This document shows, piece after piece, positions 1-10,171 of a stretch of 64,000 bases of DNA. Position 1 is the stretch's first letter. Each line of letters opens with the position of its first letter. Both the position numbers and the translations under genes were made by a program. Source of the stretch: Agapetus fuscipes. Lineage: Eukaryota; Arthropoda; Insecta; Trichoptera; Glossosomatidae. The DNA is taken from contig OX637332.1 in NCBI GenBank assembly GCA_951799405.1, positions 1,803,001 through 1,867,000 on the forward strand, read 5' to 3'. The notes below the pieces were generated by a model. That model made no database searches. It saw only the letters and a program-made list of their open reading frames with translations, and was not told where the DNA came from.

Positions 1-202
1 GCTGTTCTGCCCTGCTTACCAAAAAGGAAGTATCTGCAAAATATTTGTTTTGAGATAATCTACTTCAAACTTGAGTTTGTTGGGCTAACTTATTTAAATT
101 TAAAGATTTCAGTTTCAATTTTTACCATGGTTTTTGTGAGTGACCTTTTACGTATAACTATTAAAAAATATGAAAATAAATGAAAAATTCATAAAATTAT
201 AA

Positions 203-253
203 CACTTACTGCTTTTTGGTTATTAGAAAAACTAAGCATAAAAGCAGTAAGTG
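203..253. repeat. Short perfect hairpin
   Basis: A 14-bp arm (cacttactgctttt) at 203-216 is repeated inverted at 240-253 with a 23-bp loop. A further direct copy of the core cagtaagtgc follows near 297. The structure is also present in the 34.4 kb duplicate. Function is unknown. Confidence 0.6.
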
Positions 254-402
254 ACAGATACTACTTTTTTTCTTAGCAAATGTACAATTAAAGAGGCAGT
301 AAGTGCTTTATTTCTGCTTAAAGTGATTTTTATAGCAATGAAACAAAGCAGGTTAACTTAAATAATTTACTTATCTAATCTAAGCTGCAGAGATTTTTAT
401 CA

Positions 403-661
403 ATTCTAATCTAATCTAATGTAAGTTGCAAAGATATGTTACATTGGAGATTCACATTACATGCATTCTCACAACCAGACACGTACAAGTTTGCGCTTGC
501 ACATGCCTCATGTGAATCTACAACATAAAAACCAAATCTCAAATGGACATACACCCTGCAACTCTTGCCGTCCTTCCCTGAGACAGGGGTGATATTGGCA
601 AATTGAACCATTTTTACAGCATGGGTGGTCAGCCGCATACCAACCTATAAGTCAAGGAACA
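403..661 (-). mobile_element. LINE-A 3' tail
   Basis: Read on the minus strand, it starts at ttccttgacttataggttgg, contains the conserved ggctgaccacccat and ccctgtctcagggaagg blocks, and ends in a short AGATT repeat (aatctaatctaatc on plus). The 71-75 aa reading frame across it is part of the repeat, not a gene. Confidence 0.85.
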
Positions 662-734
662 TACACGACAATTTAAATCAATAAATAATCATTTCTATGG
701 ACATCAAAACTAAAACAAATTCCAATTTTATAAA

Positions 735-975
735 CCCAAGCCGCCAACATTACAGATCAACCGCCATTTCTATCTTTCCTTACATACTTCTTCCATTCCT
801 CTAGTCTTTGGTAAAGGTTTATGAATTTTTCATCTCAGCGAAGAGCAAATTTGAAAATATAAATGGTATATTTTTTGTGCTCCGCCGGGATTCGAACCCA
901 CGCCCTTCCATTCTTGCCACATATACTTTCTTCGTCAGTCTTTCCTCATTCATTCTCTCCATATGCTCAAACCAT
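735..975 (-). mobile_element. LINE-A reverse transcriptase end with a SINE-1 graft
   Basis: On the minus strand, LINE-A coding sequence (917-975, giving the HxERMNEERLTKKVY-type region) runs into SINE-1 sequence (806-916, containing the B box ggttcgaatcc and the body). It returns to the LINE-A C-terminus at 735-805. About 150 bp of LINE-A is replaced by about 110 bp of SINE-1. The left junction is the same as in the chimera at 63.8 kb. An open frame of 94 aa on plus spans the antisense of this chimera and is not a gene. Confidence 0.75.
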
Positions 976-1934
976 CGAGTATGTAGTAGTTATGTAATAT
1001 TATATAGAAAGAAGTACTTAAGCAAAATATTTTTTTTTTTGAGATACGAGGTTTTGAAAGTAAGGCGACGATATTCTGACACCGCGAAATAATTTATGTT
1101 TTGCCAGTGAATCTTTCTAGTGGAATACCTGTATATACGTATTTTACTAAACCACAGCCACTCGTGCATTTCCGTCGATATACGAAGATATACGAGTATA
1201 CCCGAAGTGTAAAATTCTCGTAACTATAGGAAATAGACCGCATGCGAAAAATGTATCGAATCTTAAACAGCATCTCGAGCTGGCGTTTTGGTTTTCATGC
1301 ATTTTTGTACCTGTTTGGTCCAGTTTTAACGTAAACGCTTGAACTCCGTTTCACCTAAATTTCGGACTCATGATTTTTTGGTCAAAAACGGAGGAGATAT
1401 TATATTTAAAGCCAGTTCACGAATCCGCCACAGTTTATCCGTGGCGCCAAAGACTGGATCATTTTTTGTATGAAAATCTTTCTTTTTCCATTATTAATTA
1501 TAAATAAGGGGAGAAAAAATAAAACAAGTAATGCATTGAAAACATAAAAAATATCACTTCAAATCCTAAAAGGAAAATAAACCATTAAAAGACGAATTTA
1601 GCTACAATATCGTATGCAAAATTTGGGTACTTTTTAAATAATCATAAAAAATCAATGAAAAGTAAAAAAAAACAACTAACAAGTAGAAAAAATAAAACTA
1701 ACCAAAATGAATGTTATGAAATAAAAAAAAGTTAGGATTTATTCATAAGAACAGTGGAAATCTCCATTTAAGGTATCTCCGTAAATAAAATTATTTTGAA
1801 TTGGTATTTTATGGAAAAAAATACCTTATTTTATGTGTTAATTTAAACTGGAGAAAAAATACTGCCTTACGATTCAAAATATGGGTTATTTCGGTCATCA
1901 AAGTTGGGCGCGCTGACCTCTCAATCACCCTTAA
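976..1934. other. AT-rich stretch, no gene seen
   Basis: The rest of the duplicated unit has no convincing reading frame, tRNA-like box or RT motif. It contains a T-run near 1028 and several poly-A runs. Nothing in it suggests a function. Confidence 0.5.
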
Positions 1935-1946
1935 GGGAATAAGAAC

Positions 1947-2572
1947 TAGAGATGCACCGAATGTTCGGCCGAATATTCGGTTAATTTGTCGAATAGTTGC
2001 CTGACATTTAAAAGGGTCTACTTGAAGATTAAAACAAGTTAACCTGGTCATTTTCATTTCCCTATTTTTATTGATATTTTCTACATTTTAATTTTACTAT
2101 TTTACTAAGTTATTGTTTTTTATTTGTGGTCAAATGTAAATATTTTTTCTTTTCCTTAAAGGTTGGTAAGAGGCTGACCACCCATACTTAAAAATTGTTT
2201 TACTTTGCCAATGCCACCTCTGTTTCAGGGAAGGTCGGCAAGAGTTGAAGGATTATGTTCAATGGAGATTGTGTATTTATATTGTAATTCCGCATGCGGC
2301 GTTTGTAAGCGCGAACTTATAAGTGTCTGCTTATGGAAATAAAATATGTAGTATGAATCTCAAACAAACATAAGATTAAAAAAATATTTTTTATCTACAA
2401 ACAACAAGTTTCGCTAAAAAAACAACCCTTTTAAATCAATTATTTTCAATAACATAATATGACAGATTTTTCAATGCTATTATGACTTTATAAACCTTTT
2501 TTCCGCAAAAATAAACTGAATCATTCGGCCGAATATTCGTAATCGTTTAAATATATGTTCGGCACATCTCTA
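1947..2572. mobile_element. hAT-like non-autonomous DNA element
   Basis: The ends are inverted: tagagatgcaccgaa at the left and the complement tagagatgtgccgaa at the right. Each is followed by a ttcggccgaatattcg palindrome. The flanks ataagaac and aaataagt could be a degraded 8-bp duplication, which would fit hAT, but they match poorly. There is no transposase frame. The interior holds a LINE-A tail (about 2150-2350). Confidence 0.65.
2150..2350 (+). mobile_element. Diverged LINE-A tail inside the hAT-like element
   Basis: The plus strand shows ggttggtaagaggctgacc, ctgtttcagggaaggtcgg and the ending gtgtctgcttatggaaat. The AGATT repeat end is lost. It sits within 1947-2572 and is probably an insertion into that element. 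Confidence 0.7.
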
Positions 2573-2747
2573 AAATAAGTATGAACATTAAAAACAGTAA
2601 GAACTTCAGATAATTTCGGCGTTTGATGTTTATTTCAAACTCAAAATAGTATACGTATCACCAAATTTACTAAACCCTAACAAAAAACAATAACCAGCCT
2701 CATTGAGAGCTACTTCAATTGAAGTGATTGGCGTAAAGATAGCTCTC

Positions 2748-3140
2748 TATAACTGTAACTGTAACTCTGTCGCCATTCCACTAGGGGTGGCCAGAGCCTC
2801 TGCAGAGTTGCCACCATTTTTTCTTTTCCTGACATACCTCTTTTAATTCATTTATATCCATCACCTTTTTCATGCATTTTCTTCTTTTACGCTCACTTTG
2901 TATATCCCATTCTTTCACAATATCCTCAATCTGATCACTCCATACTTTTCTCGGTCGTCCCTTCCCTCTTTTTCTTTTCACTCATTCTTTCCACATGCCC
3001 AAACCATCTCATCACATTGTTTTGTAACTTAACATTCACATCCTCTTTCAAATTAAATTATTTTTTTATCCATTCATTCCTAACTCTATCCCTCAGAATT
3101 TTTCCTGTCATGCTTCTTCATTTCCACCGTACATACTTTA
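2748..3140 (-). pseudogene. LINE-B reverse transcriptase C-terminus and 3' tail
   Basis: On the minus strand a frame ending at 2781 reads KGRPRKVWSDQIEDIVKEW and then a Lys-rich C-terminus ending CRGSGHP. This is the GRPRK-W-D linker typical of the C-terminal part of many insect non-LTR RTs. Upstream sequence to about 3140 continues the same protein with frameshifts. The 3' end is a gttaca repeat (ctgtaactgtaact on plus). It is a different family from LINE-A, which has a related protein end but another UTR. The copy is truncated and inactive. Confidence 0.72.
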
Positions 3141-3687
3141 ATCCCTTACCTGTGAAATTTAATAGTTAACATTTGTTGGAAGGGAGTAACGCGGTAAAAA
3201 GTTGCACTTGCGAAAATAACAACCCATTAATTGGATTGCATAGTTAGCCACCTTCATAGCGAATGCGCTAACACTACAGTTACAATGTCAACACGCTGGT
3301 ATGTGAGTAGGGTGAACGCCTCTCAGATATGGTAGACCAGTACCCCGAGTATGACACAAACCGTAAACTCCCACAGAAAAATGTGTGGAATATACTACAG
3401 CACGCGTAGCGAGTGAGTTAGTTTTTATACGTTTTACGTTTGGGGAGCTTACGCGATGGTTTGCACTTGAGGCAGGCGATAAAAACGATTGGGATGCGCT
3501 CGTTTTAAATTAGATTACGGGCCCGGCGAGGTCTGAGCGAGTTCGCTAAGTCCGGGAAAGCTCGAGGGGACGATGCGCTACCAGCTAAGGCTTGGGAGAA
3601 GCATACTCACTCGTGTGAGGAAGTACCGACAAAGTCGCATGGGATCGAAGGCGAGCAATGAAAAATCCAGCCACATACAAACAGTAT
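3141..3687. other. Unassigned sequence, partly GC-rich
   Basis: No reading frame of note and no recognised element. The 3420-3660 part is more GC-rich than its surroundings and free of stops only over short spans. The last 50 bases (from gatcgaaggcgag) recur at about 4050-4140 as a diverged direct repeat, which gives a near-empty site for the MITE at 3688. Confidence 0.4.
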
Positions 3688-3982
3688 GGGGCCATCCATA
3701 AATTACGTCATCGATTTTGGCCGATTTTCGACACCCCCCCCCCCCCCCTTTACAATCATCCTATAGTCATTATCTAATGACCCCCCCTTCCCCTCTTGCT
3801 GTAATAATGGATGAGCTTATAATTAATAATGTTATATTACTTACATAATATTTTGTATATTTTGTAGAAATTGGTATTTACAAGAACGACGTCACTTTTG
3901 GTACTCATACATCATTTGCCATCATCCGCAGACCAGACTCCCCCCCCCCTTAATGCGAATGACGTAATATATGGACAGCCCC
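3688..3982. mobile_element. GGGGC-type MITE, intact length
   Basis: Inverted ends read ggggccatccataaattacg at the left and, on the complement, ggggctgtccatatattacg at the right. Both are followed by long C or G runs. TAT flanks both sides. A second copy at 25860-26957 is in inverted orientation and is split by a LINE-A. There is no coding capacity. A short duplicated target sequence (cagtatgagaa) near 4087 acts as an approximate empty site. Confidence 0.8.
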
Positions 3983-4194
3983 TATGTATGAGAACAAGGT
4001 GACGAAAAAAATGCTTAACTGAGCTGCACATATAGTACATTGCCCATGAGATCGAAGGTGAGCTATGAAAAATCCAGCCAAATGTAAGCAGTATGAGAAT
4101 AAGTGGACGCAAAAAATGCAACTGAGCTGCACATGTCGATACCTCAAAGGTAAAAATAAATAAGTGGTATGTCAAGCTAACATGGCTAACTTTC

Positions 4195-4312
4195 TGTCCT
4201 TACATACTTCTTTTATTTCCTCCAGAGTCATAACCTTCTTCATACAGGCTCTTCTTTTATTATGACTCTGGATATATCATTCATTCGCAATTTCGGAAAT
4301 TTGGTCCATCCG
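4195..4312 (-). mobile_element. LINE-A RT C-terminus fragment
   Basis: The minus strand matches the end of the LINE-A protein (the MTLEEMKEVCKDRK region). The plus strand shows cctccagagtcataacc and gactctggatat. Neither UTR tail nor upstream RT is present. Confidence 0.7.
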
Positions 4313-4324
4313 TTGTTCCTGATG

Positions 4325-4540
4325 CGAATTGCATGTGGCGGGTGGAACTAATTTATTTTCAAAGGCAAGGGGGCCGGCGCTACGCCAACTACATAACTTG
4401 AAGTGAAGGTTTATTTGCTTTCGACGGGTGAAGTTCCATTTCTTGTGAACGTTGAGTAAGCCTTGCCGGTATTTTGATTTTGGTTTTGAAATAAACAGAT
4501 TTTTTTAGAAATTTGGCCAATAGTGGGGATCGAACCTTAA
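4325..4540 (-). mobile_element. SINE-2 copy, diverged
   Basis: The minus strand carries the SINE-2 body: ggcaaggcttactcaac, the gaagtgg region and the GC-rich ggccggc block, then gccacatgcaattcg. The tRNA-like head is degraded (gggatcgaacc remains near 4527 on plus). Confidence 0.65.
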
Positions 4541-4755
4541 ACATTTAAAAAATAGAGGAATTTAATTCACCAACTTATTTTGCCTGGCCGGATGTCTTCT
4601 TGCGAAATCAGAAGCTTGTGTGCGTGCAATGATATCTGTTGAACCAGGGTCGAAGCTATAGTCAAAAGGCCAAGCGTGATTCGCTGTAGGTACTATCCTG
4701 TCACCGCAATATTCTCCTTGATTTTTTTTTATCTCATATTATTGTAATGTTGTTA

Positions 4756-5409
4756 TGTTATTTTAAAATAACATATAAATAAAAACAATCTCCAAGTGTA
4801 CAGTGTGTTTTGTGGGCCGAACGGAGCCGAACGGTCACGGAAGCGGCCGAACTGCGCCGTGTGATCTGATCGGGCCGTCGGTCATCAGTTCCCGGCAAGA
4901 TGTGAACCGATTAACACGTCGGCGACCAAGCACCAAGCGGTGCAAGAGGGGGCACTACAATGGAGCTCCCTCCTCCCCATCTACTTGGATTTCCTGCCAG
5001 CAAGGCACCCGCCTTGTGGACCAGAGGCATAGGAGACATAGTGCATATTAGCGCCCACCCAAGGGCTCCAACGTGTGGAGGCGTCCGCCTCGGGAGCCAC
5101 CGCTAGCCTGGGGCGCTGCCCCAGGCCATTCAGTTGGGGAATCCAGCCAACAGAATAGGGAGTGTTTCAGTGAAAAGATGTAGGTCTGGCCATTCCCTTA
5201 TTTCCCCTTTTTCCCTCATATTAGTAACGTAAATAAACTCTTATTTGTTCATGTTAAGCTTATCTTTTAATTATAAAACCCTTCCCAAAGTACAAGTAAG
5301 CAACCGAAAGAAAGAACCCCACGCCCTGAGAGTGATGCTGACGAGAGCTAGCCGGAAGTAAGTATCCTGAAGGTACAGCCTGGAGATACCTTTCAATCTA
5401 AACATAAAA
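4756..5409. mobile_element. LTR-like repeat, copy 1
   Basis: It is about 650 bp and closely similar to 24894-25536. It begins TGTTATTTTAAAATAAC and ends AACATAAAA where the other copy has AACATAACA. An AATAAA signal lies near 5231. The two copies share an 81-82 aa frame (MCFVGRTEPN... on plus, 4803-5051), so that frame is a property of the repeat. The 4-bp flanks do not match here. ATGTT is repeated at 4755-4759 and 5410-5414, so the exact ends are uncertain. A solo LTR is my preferred reading, and a non-LTR origin is not excluded. Confidence 0.6.
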
Positions 5410-5414
5410 ATGTT

Positions 5415-6335
5415 TTTGGGTTCGGATAGTCTCTAAATTAAAACATACAGGTCTTCTTTCTGGATATTTATTTTCACTTGATTTATCTTACAATTTCCAT
5501 TTATTTTTAACACTTTTAGCAACTCAAATTTATTTTCACAGTTCAGCACCGCACACACTCTTCAATCAAAGGCGACTATCTAACTGGCCTGCTGTATCCA
5601 ACATTGCGCCTTATATACTTCACAGACAGAAGTCTCTAGTGACTAATTTGCCAGCCAACTCTCGAACGTTCTACCGGCTTCAAGAGTACAAAAGGATTAT
5701 TTCATTTCTAGATTTCTTAGGCCTATAATTATTGCTACCTACGATGTACACCTATATTAATCTACTATTTACATAACATTATGTTGAATTATCATATTTA
5801 TTATTTTTTGTGGCATATATTGTAAGTACATTTATTTGTACGGTGGGTGTTTTTTGTTTCACAGAAGTCATGGATCGCTCGTACAATGTTCATGTATCCA
5901 TTCATTTGCGCCATGGCTCATACTTGTGCCATCTCAGCCACTAAATGCTTGTGCAAGCGAGAGGAGAAAGAAGGCGAAAGCATGTCGCAAGCGGCCATGG
6001 ACCGTTCCAACACCTAAATTTGCAATATATTTCGCAATGATGGATTAAAAAACCAAAAAAAAAAAACAAAAATAATGAATATGATATGCGTAAGAGTGTA
6101 CGACTGATTTATGTGAGAAATGGCGTGATTGTTAACAAATATCGAAAAATAACAATTAAAAAACAAGTTGACTATTGCTTTTGAAAAAAAATACTTATAC
6201 ATACAAGTTGTTGTGGCCTTCAAAGCCATTCGTTTTTTTGAGGCGTAAATAACATCGGAATAATTCTCTTAAAATTGATTTAAACGGTGTTTTATTTGTA
6301 TTGATTGTAGAGGCATTCGCTTTGTAATCGTTCAT
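5415..6335. other. AT-rich stretch, no gene seen
   Basis: Reading frames of about 70 aa on either strand have no recognisable motif and no repeat partner in the window. I see no tRNA-like boxes or inverted ends. Confidence 0.45.
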
Positions 6336-6338
6336 CTT

Positions 6339-6550
6339 CTAATCTAATCTAAGCTGCAAAGATATACATCATTTAAGATTTATATTAAATGCATTCCCAC
6401 AAGCAGACATGTATAATTTCGCGCTAACACATGTCGCATGTGGACCTACAATATAAAAACCCAATTTCAAATGAACATAAGCCCTGCAACTCTTGCCGTC
6501 CTTCCCTGAAACAGGGGTGGCATTGGCACAGTGAACCATTTTTGAACCAT
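6339..6550 (-). mobile_element. LINE-A 3' tail, truncated at its 5' side
   Basis: It starts with aatctaatctaagctgcaaag on plus (the 3' end on minus) and stops at gtgaaccatttttgaacc, before the gtcagcc block. Confidence 0.8.
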
Positions 6551-6650
6551 CTTAAAAGATAAAAATAGAAACAATTTTGTATCGATTACGGCAAGTATAT
6601 AAAAGTTTCACGAACGGTTTTGCAAGGAATCTGTTTGCTTCTTGAGGTCT
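6551..6650. repeat. Paralogue of the 60.15-60.65 kb locus (RTE empty site)
   Basis: The text from aaaagataaaaatag to aatctgtttgcttc matches 60160-60217 joined to 60619-60655. At 60.2 kb the same sequence is interrupted by an RTE fragment, so this locus shows the uninterrupted form. Confidence 0.65.
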
Positions 6651-6867
6651 ATAATCTATAATCTATAATCTAAGGTCTTTATAAATAATTGTGATGTCAT
6701 TTGGTCGGGACGTAGAGTCATATCTTCAATAAGTGTTGCGGGAGGCCCTGAGTTTTCAAGGTTTTTGAGGCGAAAAAAGTATGGGGGACGTCATATAGTC
6801 GTGTGATTTTTTTATTGTGCCGTGTTGATTAAATAAGATAGACCGTGCGAACCATGACACCTCAAAA

Positions 6868-7173
6868 AAGTACAACACCTTCTCTCAGGGTCAGTCTCCC
6901 CTCCACTGACCCACGCCCTGTATATCCATCCCATCCGGGGATGTGTCACAGGACTCGCATGCAAAACGTTATGTGAGATGCGAGTGGCAGAAGGCCCTCC
7001 CGTGAAGCTACACTTTCCCAAGTGTTTACACAAAGAAAAGGAGGCTCAGAAATCGCTGAAAGATTATAGCCGTGAGGGTTTAGGGCTCGAGGATTTTAAA
7101 TTTACAAACAAAAATGCAAAGTGAGCGTCTTAACATATGACTTAAGGCCTAGAATTAGAGATGCTACTGCTCA
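6868..7173 (+). repeat. Unclassified repeat R1, copy 1 (partner 15024-15329, inverted)
   Basis: About 305 bp shared in inverted orientation with 15024-15329. Both copies contain a frame reading AVKLHFPKCLHK and YSREGLGLEDF-like sequence. In this copy a one-base difference after cgcatgcaaaac breaks the frame. The protein is not one I recognise. It could be a fragment of a mobile-element protein or a captured exon. Confidence 0.6.
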
Positions 7174-7254
7174 GACTGTTCAGGAGGGGCTCTGCTGACT
7201 AAGTGGCCAACTACCTATGTAGAGGCGGAAAAAGATAAAAGAAAAATAGAAAGA

Positions 7255-7405
7255 ATGTCGGTCTAACAAAAAACTTTGAAAAAGCCTCAACGTTGGATTT
7301 GTTGGTCACAAAGTCCGCGTATCCGATCGGGCCGATGGCCGGTCTGACAGCGTTGAAGAGCGCCTCACGACCAGGCTGCAAGGCTTCGCAGTCCCACAGG
7401 ACGTG
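7255..7405 (-). pseudogene. Possible LINE C-terminus (HVLWDC motif)
   Basis: On the minus strand a frame reads HVLWDCEALQPGREALFNAV, which resembles the C-terminal zinc-binding segment (EHVLWDCP-type) seen after the RT/RNase H part of several non-LTR elements. Upstream the frame breaks within a few tens of codons. The call rests on this short motif only. Confidence 0.4.
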
Positions 7406-7539
7406 TCAAAAAAGTACAAGGAAGAACATAAGTAGCCGAATAGTCTTGAGGCCAACTCGGCCCGCCATGAGACAAGTGTCTCTTGGTGTAATAACGCGGC
7501 CCAGCCGAGTCGTCCTAATCCGCTGAAAGCAAAACTCAC

Positions 7540-8500
7540 CGGGGCGTGCTGGGGTGAGGGGGAGGGATGTCAATCTCTGGGGGAGGAGGGGGGGATGTCA
7601 AACGGCAAGGGCGGGAAAACACGGTATAGAGAAATCAAATCCCGCTGTACAAGTCTGACACAAGTTCAGACGTGAGCGTTATGTCATCTGCGAATTGCAG
7701 CTTTTTTTAAACATTGTTCGGTATTTTTTTTCAATCGACGGGACTTTTGCAATCCAGCGAGGTTATTCAAAGTCAATGTTCATCTGAACTTAAGGTTTTG
7801 CTAAAAATATAAGTTACTAAAAAAAATACTTGTAGTCGTGTAGAGAAAGGTTTACGCATAGGGGAAAACAACTTTCGAGAAATCAAAGCTTTAGCAAATA
7901 TAGAAGTTTTTGATATAAGGCCAATTTTGACAATAACAGGGGTTTGCCGAAAAAAGTGTTGTACAAAGAATGTAAATCTTACGAAAACTTAAGTACAATA
8001 CGTACGACAAAACAAATTAAAAACTGAAAAAAAAAAAAAAATGTTTTTCCCACAGATCACGGAATATAAAGTTTTTCCAATTGAATTTAAAAAATATAAA
8101 AACTGGTTTGTGCGATTATGCAAAACACAAAAGGCGTGACTGAAAAAAGTAAATTGCTAAACATCTCTACACTCTGAATTACAAATCATATGAATACATC
8201 TCTACAATGCGGATTACAAATCATATGCCCAAGTAGGTTTAGAAGTGGCATTTAATGATTGAAATAATCAGTCTAACTGATTGTCGGTGTTTGTTGGCGA
8301 AGTAAAGTTGCACGGGGCGACAGCTTGCGTGACAAATTTCAAAATGACCACAACTGCATCGCGGAGCGCTGGAAACTAGCGAAGGATAATATGGCATAAT
8401 ATGTGTACGTAGACTAGTGACAAAATACCTAAATAAACCTTCATATTCATCTTTCTCATGGTTTTTAGTCCACTCCTGGACGTAGGAAATTCATGAAAAA
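7540..8500. other. Unassigned sequence
   Basis: Starts with a G-rich run (7545-7600) and continues AT-rich. No gene or complete element is visible apart from the small tandem repeat at 8161. Confidence 0.4.
8161..8229. repeat. Two-copy tandem repeat, 35-bp unit
   Basis: acatctctac...attacaaatcatatg occurs twice in a row with a few mismatches. Confidence 0.75.
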
Positions 8501-8507
8501 TTAATGA

Positions 8508-8612
8508 ATTTGAATGAATTGAAAGATGTATGCAAAGACAGGAAATAAATGGAAGCAAAACTCTGCAGAGGCTCTGGCCGCATCTAGCGAGCAGTGACAG
8601 AGCTACGGTTAC
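8508..8612 (+). mobile_element. LINE-B 3' end fragment
   Basis: Plus-strand sequence gatgtatgcaaagacagg and ctctgcagaggctctggcc matches the LINE-B C-terminal codons and start of its UTR (compare 2748-2850 on minus). It ends near acggttacag, the LINE-B tail unit. Confidence 0.7.
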
Positions 8613-8631
8613 AGTGATTGTAAGAGATTTA

Positions 8632-9020
8632 TTATTTGTCTTCTTCTTTCTCCTCGGCTATTCTAAATTCACTCTCGACTGTATGTTTCCTTAATGTTCT
8701 CCATGCATTTCTATTAACTGGTGTGTTCAGCCATCCTCTGCCTGCAATTCCCTTGATGTCGTCCAGCCACCTCAGTTGGGGTCTCCCTACTCCCCGTTTG
8801 GACATTCTGGGCAACACCTGAACGACCCTTTTCGGCCACCTGCCATGGTCCTGCTTTGTGACCTACTTATCGACACTATTAGCGTTCCACTCGCTGCATA
8901 ACATCAGTGACACCAGTGCATCTACGGATCTCCTGTTTTGGAACCCTGTCTCTGAGACTGATTCCCAGCATCCTACTTTCAATGGCTCTTTGGTACTTTC
9001 TCAGTTTGTTGGCGCTATAG
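8632..9020 (-). pseudogene. LINE-C reverse transcriptase C-terminal remnant
   Basis: On the minus strand three successive frames give the RT-distal part of a non-LTR protein. First, about 9020-8890, is a GISLRDRVPKQEIRRCTGVT block. Then comes DGRWPKRV-like sequence (about 8845). Then RGVGRPQLRWLDDIKG and VNRNAWRTL, ending at a stop at 8632. The order of blocks (LRDR, GRW, VGRP-W-DD, W) is that of a widespread RTE-like insect family. Frame shifts between blocks show it is dead. Confidence 0.72.
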
Positions 9021-9294
9021 GTACTAGACTGAGTGAGCCTTTGTGGAAGATATCAACCGAGGAGCAGATTTCATTGAGCATAGTCATTGCCCTCCCTACA
9101 ATCAGCAGGCTAGTTTTGCATCTTAGGAGTAACAATAGTTTTTGCTCAATTAACTAGAATATAAATTATGTACAGACTAACTGCTTTCAGAATTTCAAAA
9201 TTGCAAAGTCCTTTATAAATTTATCAAACGAAGTGAACTATAAGACATTCCATTCAGTCTTGCTTCCAGATAACTAAAACCAAGCATCTATTAT

Positions 9295-9712
9295 ATAATC
9301 TAAGTTGCAGAGATATATTAACATTTAAGGCTCTCAAATGCATGCCGGCAAACAAACACGTGTAGTTCGCGCTTACAAATGCTGAATGTGTACTTACAAA
9401 TAAAATCCAAACCTAAAATGAACATAAGCCCTGCAACTCTCGCCGACCTTCCCTGAAACAGGGGTGACATCGGCAAAGTGAACCATTTTTTACAGCATGG
9501 GTGGTCAGCCTCATACCAACCTAAAACAAACACTATAAAATCTACAAAATATCTATAAAAATGAAAATTGATTCTTGGCCTTAGCCGCCTACATTACAGA
9601 TCAGCCGCCACTTTTTTCGGTCCTTACATACTTCTTTAATTTCATCCAGAGGCATAACCTTTTTCATACAAGCTCTTCTTTTATTATGGTTCTGGATATC
9701 CCATTCATTCGC
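9295..9712 (-). mobile_element. LINE-A copy, second subfamily, with RT end
   Basis: The tail variant has aaacaaacacgtgtagttcg and aaatgctgaatgtgtacttac on plus in place of the usual agcagacacgcataatttcg. The UTR is followed by the RT C-terminal segment (9600-9712). The same variant occurs at 30155-30653, 42757-42909 and 51108-51345. Confidence 0.8.
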
Positions 9713-9734
9713 TGTTTATTATATTATATCCAAG

Positions 9735-10165
9735 GATAATTACCATTATGAAGACATGTAGAGAAACTTCAAGAATTTGTTCTGTAGCCTCATTAGCATG
9801 GAATCATTCTTGGCACTATGAGGAGGCCAAACAGATAGCATTACAGGCTGTGAACAGAATAAAGAAACCATGATCGATATGAGGTTGCGATAGTTAGTGA
9901 TTGCTTTTTGAAATCGCAGTGTGCGTGTGATATGAACCCGACCCACACAGACCGGGGTAGGTAGGCGGCAATAGTTTTTGCTCGTGGGGTCAGCAGGTTT
10001 TTTGTGACGTCACACGGCCGCGTGTGCATGCGCTAATGAACTTGTGTAGGTGTGAGCCTAATGCGTTAATGATTGCAACGCCATATTCCAAAATCAAACA
10101 GTGTCACATGCGATGGGCGACATAGACGCAGCAAGGTGGTATAGGAGATATTTCAATTTCTAACG
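9735..10165. other. Unassigned sequence
   Basis: Overlapping minus-strand frames of 62-66 aa have no motif and no partner. No element ends are seen. Confidence 0.4.
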
Positions 10166-10171
10166 GAGCTA

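Larger units (their letters stand above)
1..1934. repeat. Segmental duplication, copy 1 (partner 34216-36155)
   Basis: The first 1.93 kb is nearly identical, by eye about 98%, to 34216-36155 in the same orientation, with only small indels. The similarity stops after ctcaatcacccttaa. The left end lies outside the window, so the full length is unknown. The unit carries a LINE-A tail and a LINE-A/SINE-1 chimera, so the duplication is younger than those insertions. Confidence 0.92.

Noticed and set aside
411..638. Protein family MRLTTHAVK... found in many frames of the window
   Set aside because: This is the translation of the LINE-A tail (minus strand at most sites). Its many copies reflect copy number of the repeat, and there is no codon-level conservation.
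808..1092. 94-aa protein conserved at 35029-35313
   Set aside because: It is identical only because of the segmental duplication and runs antisense through SINE-1 and LINE-A sequence.
3420..3660. CpG-rich promoter or exon
   Set aside because: Only mildly GC-rich, with no long frame and no splice-site-bounded exon that I could support.
7293..7539. GC-rich frames on both strands (77 aa each)
   Set aside because: No domain. The minus strand in another phase gives a LINE-like HVLWDC segment, which explains the composition better.
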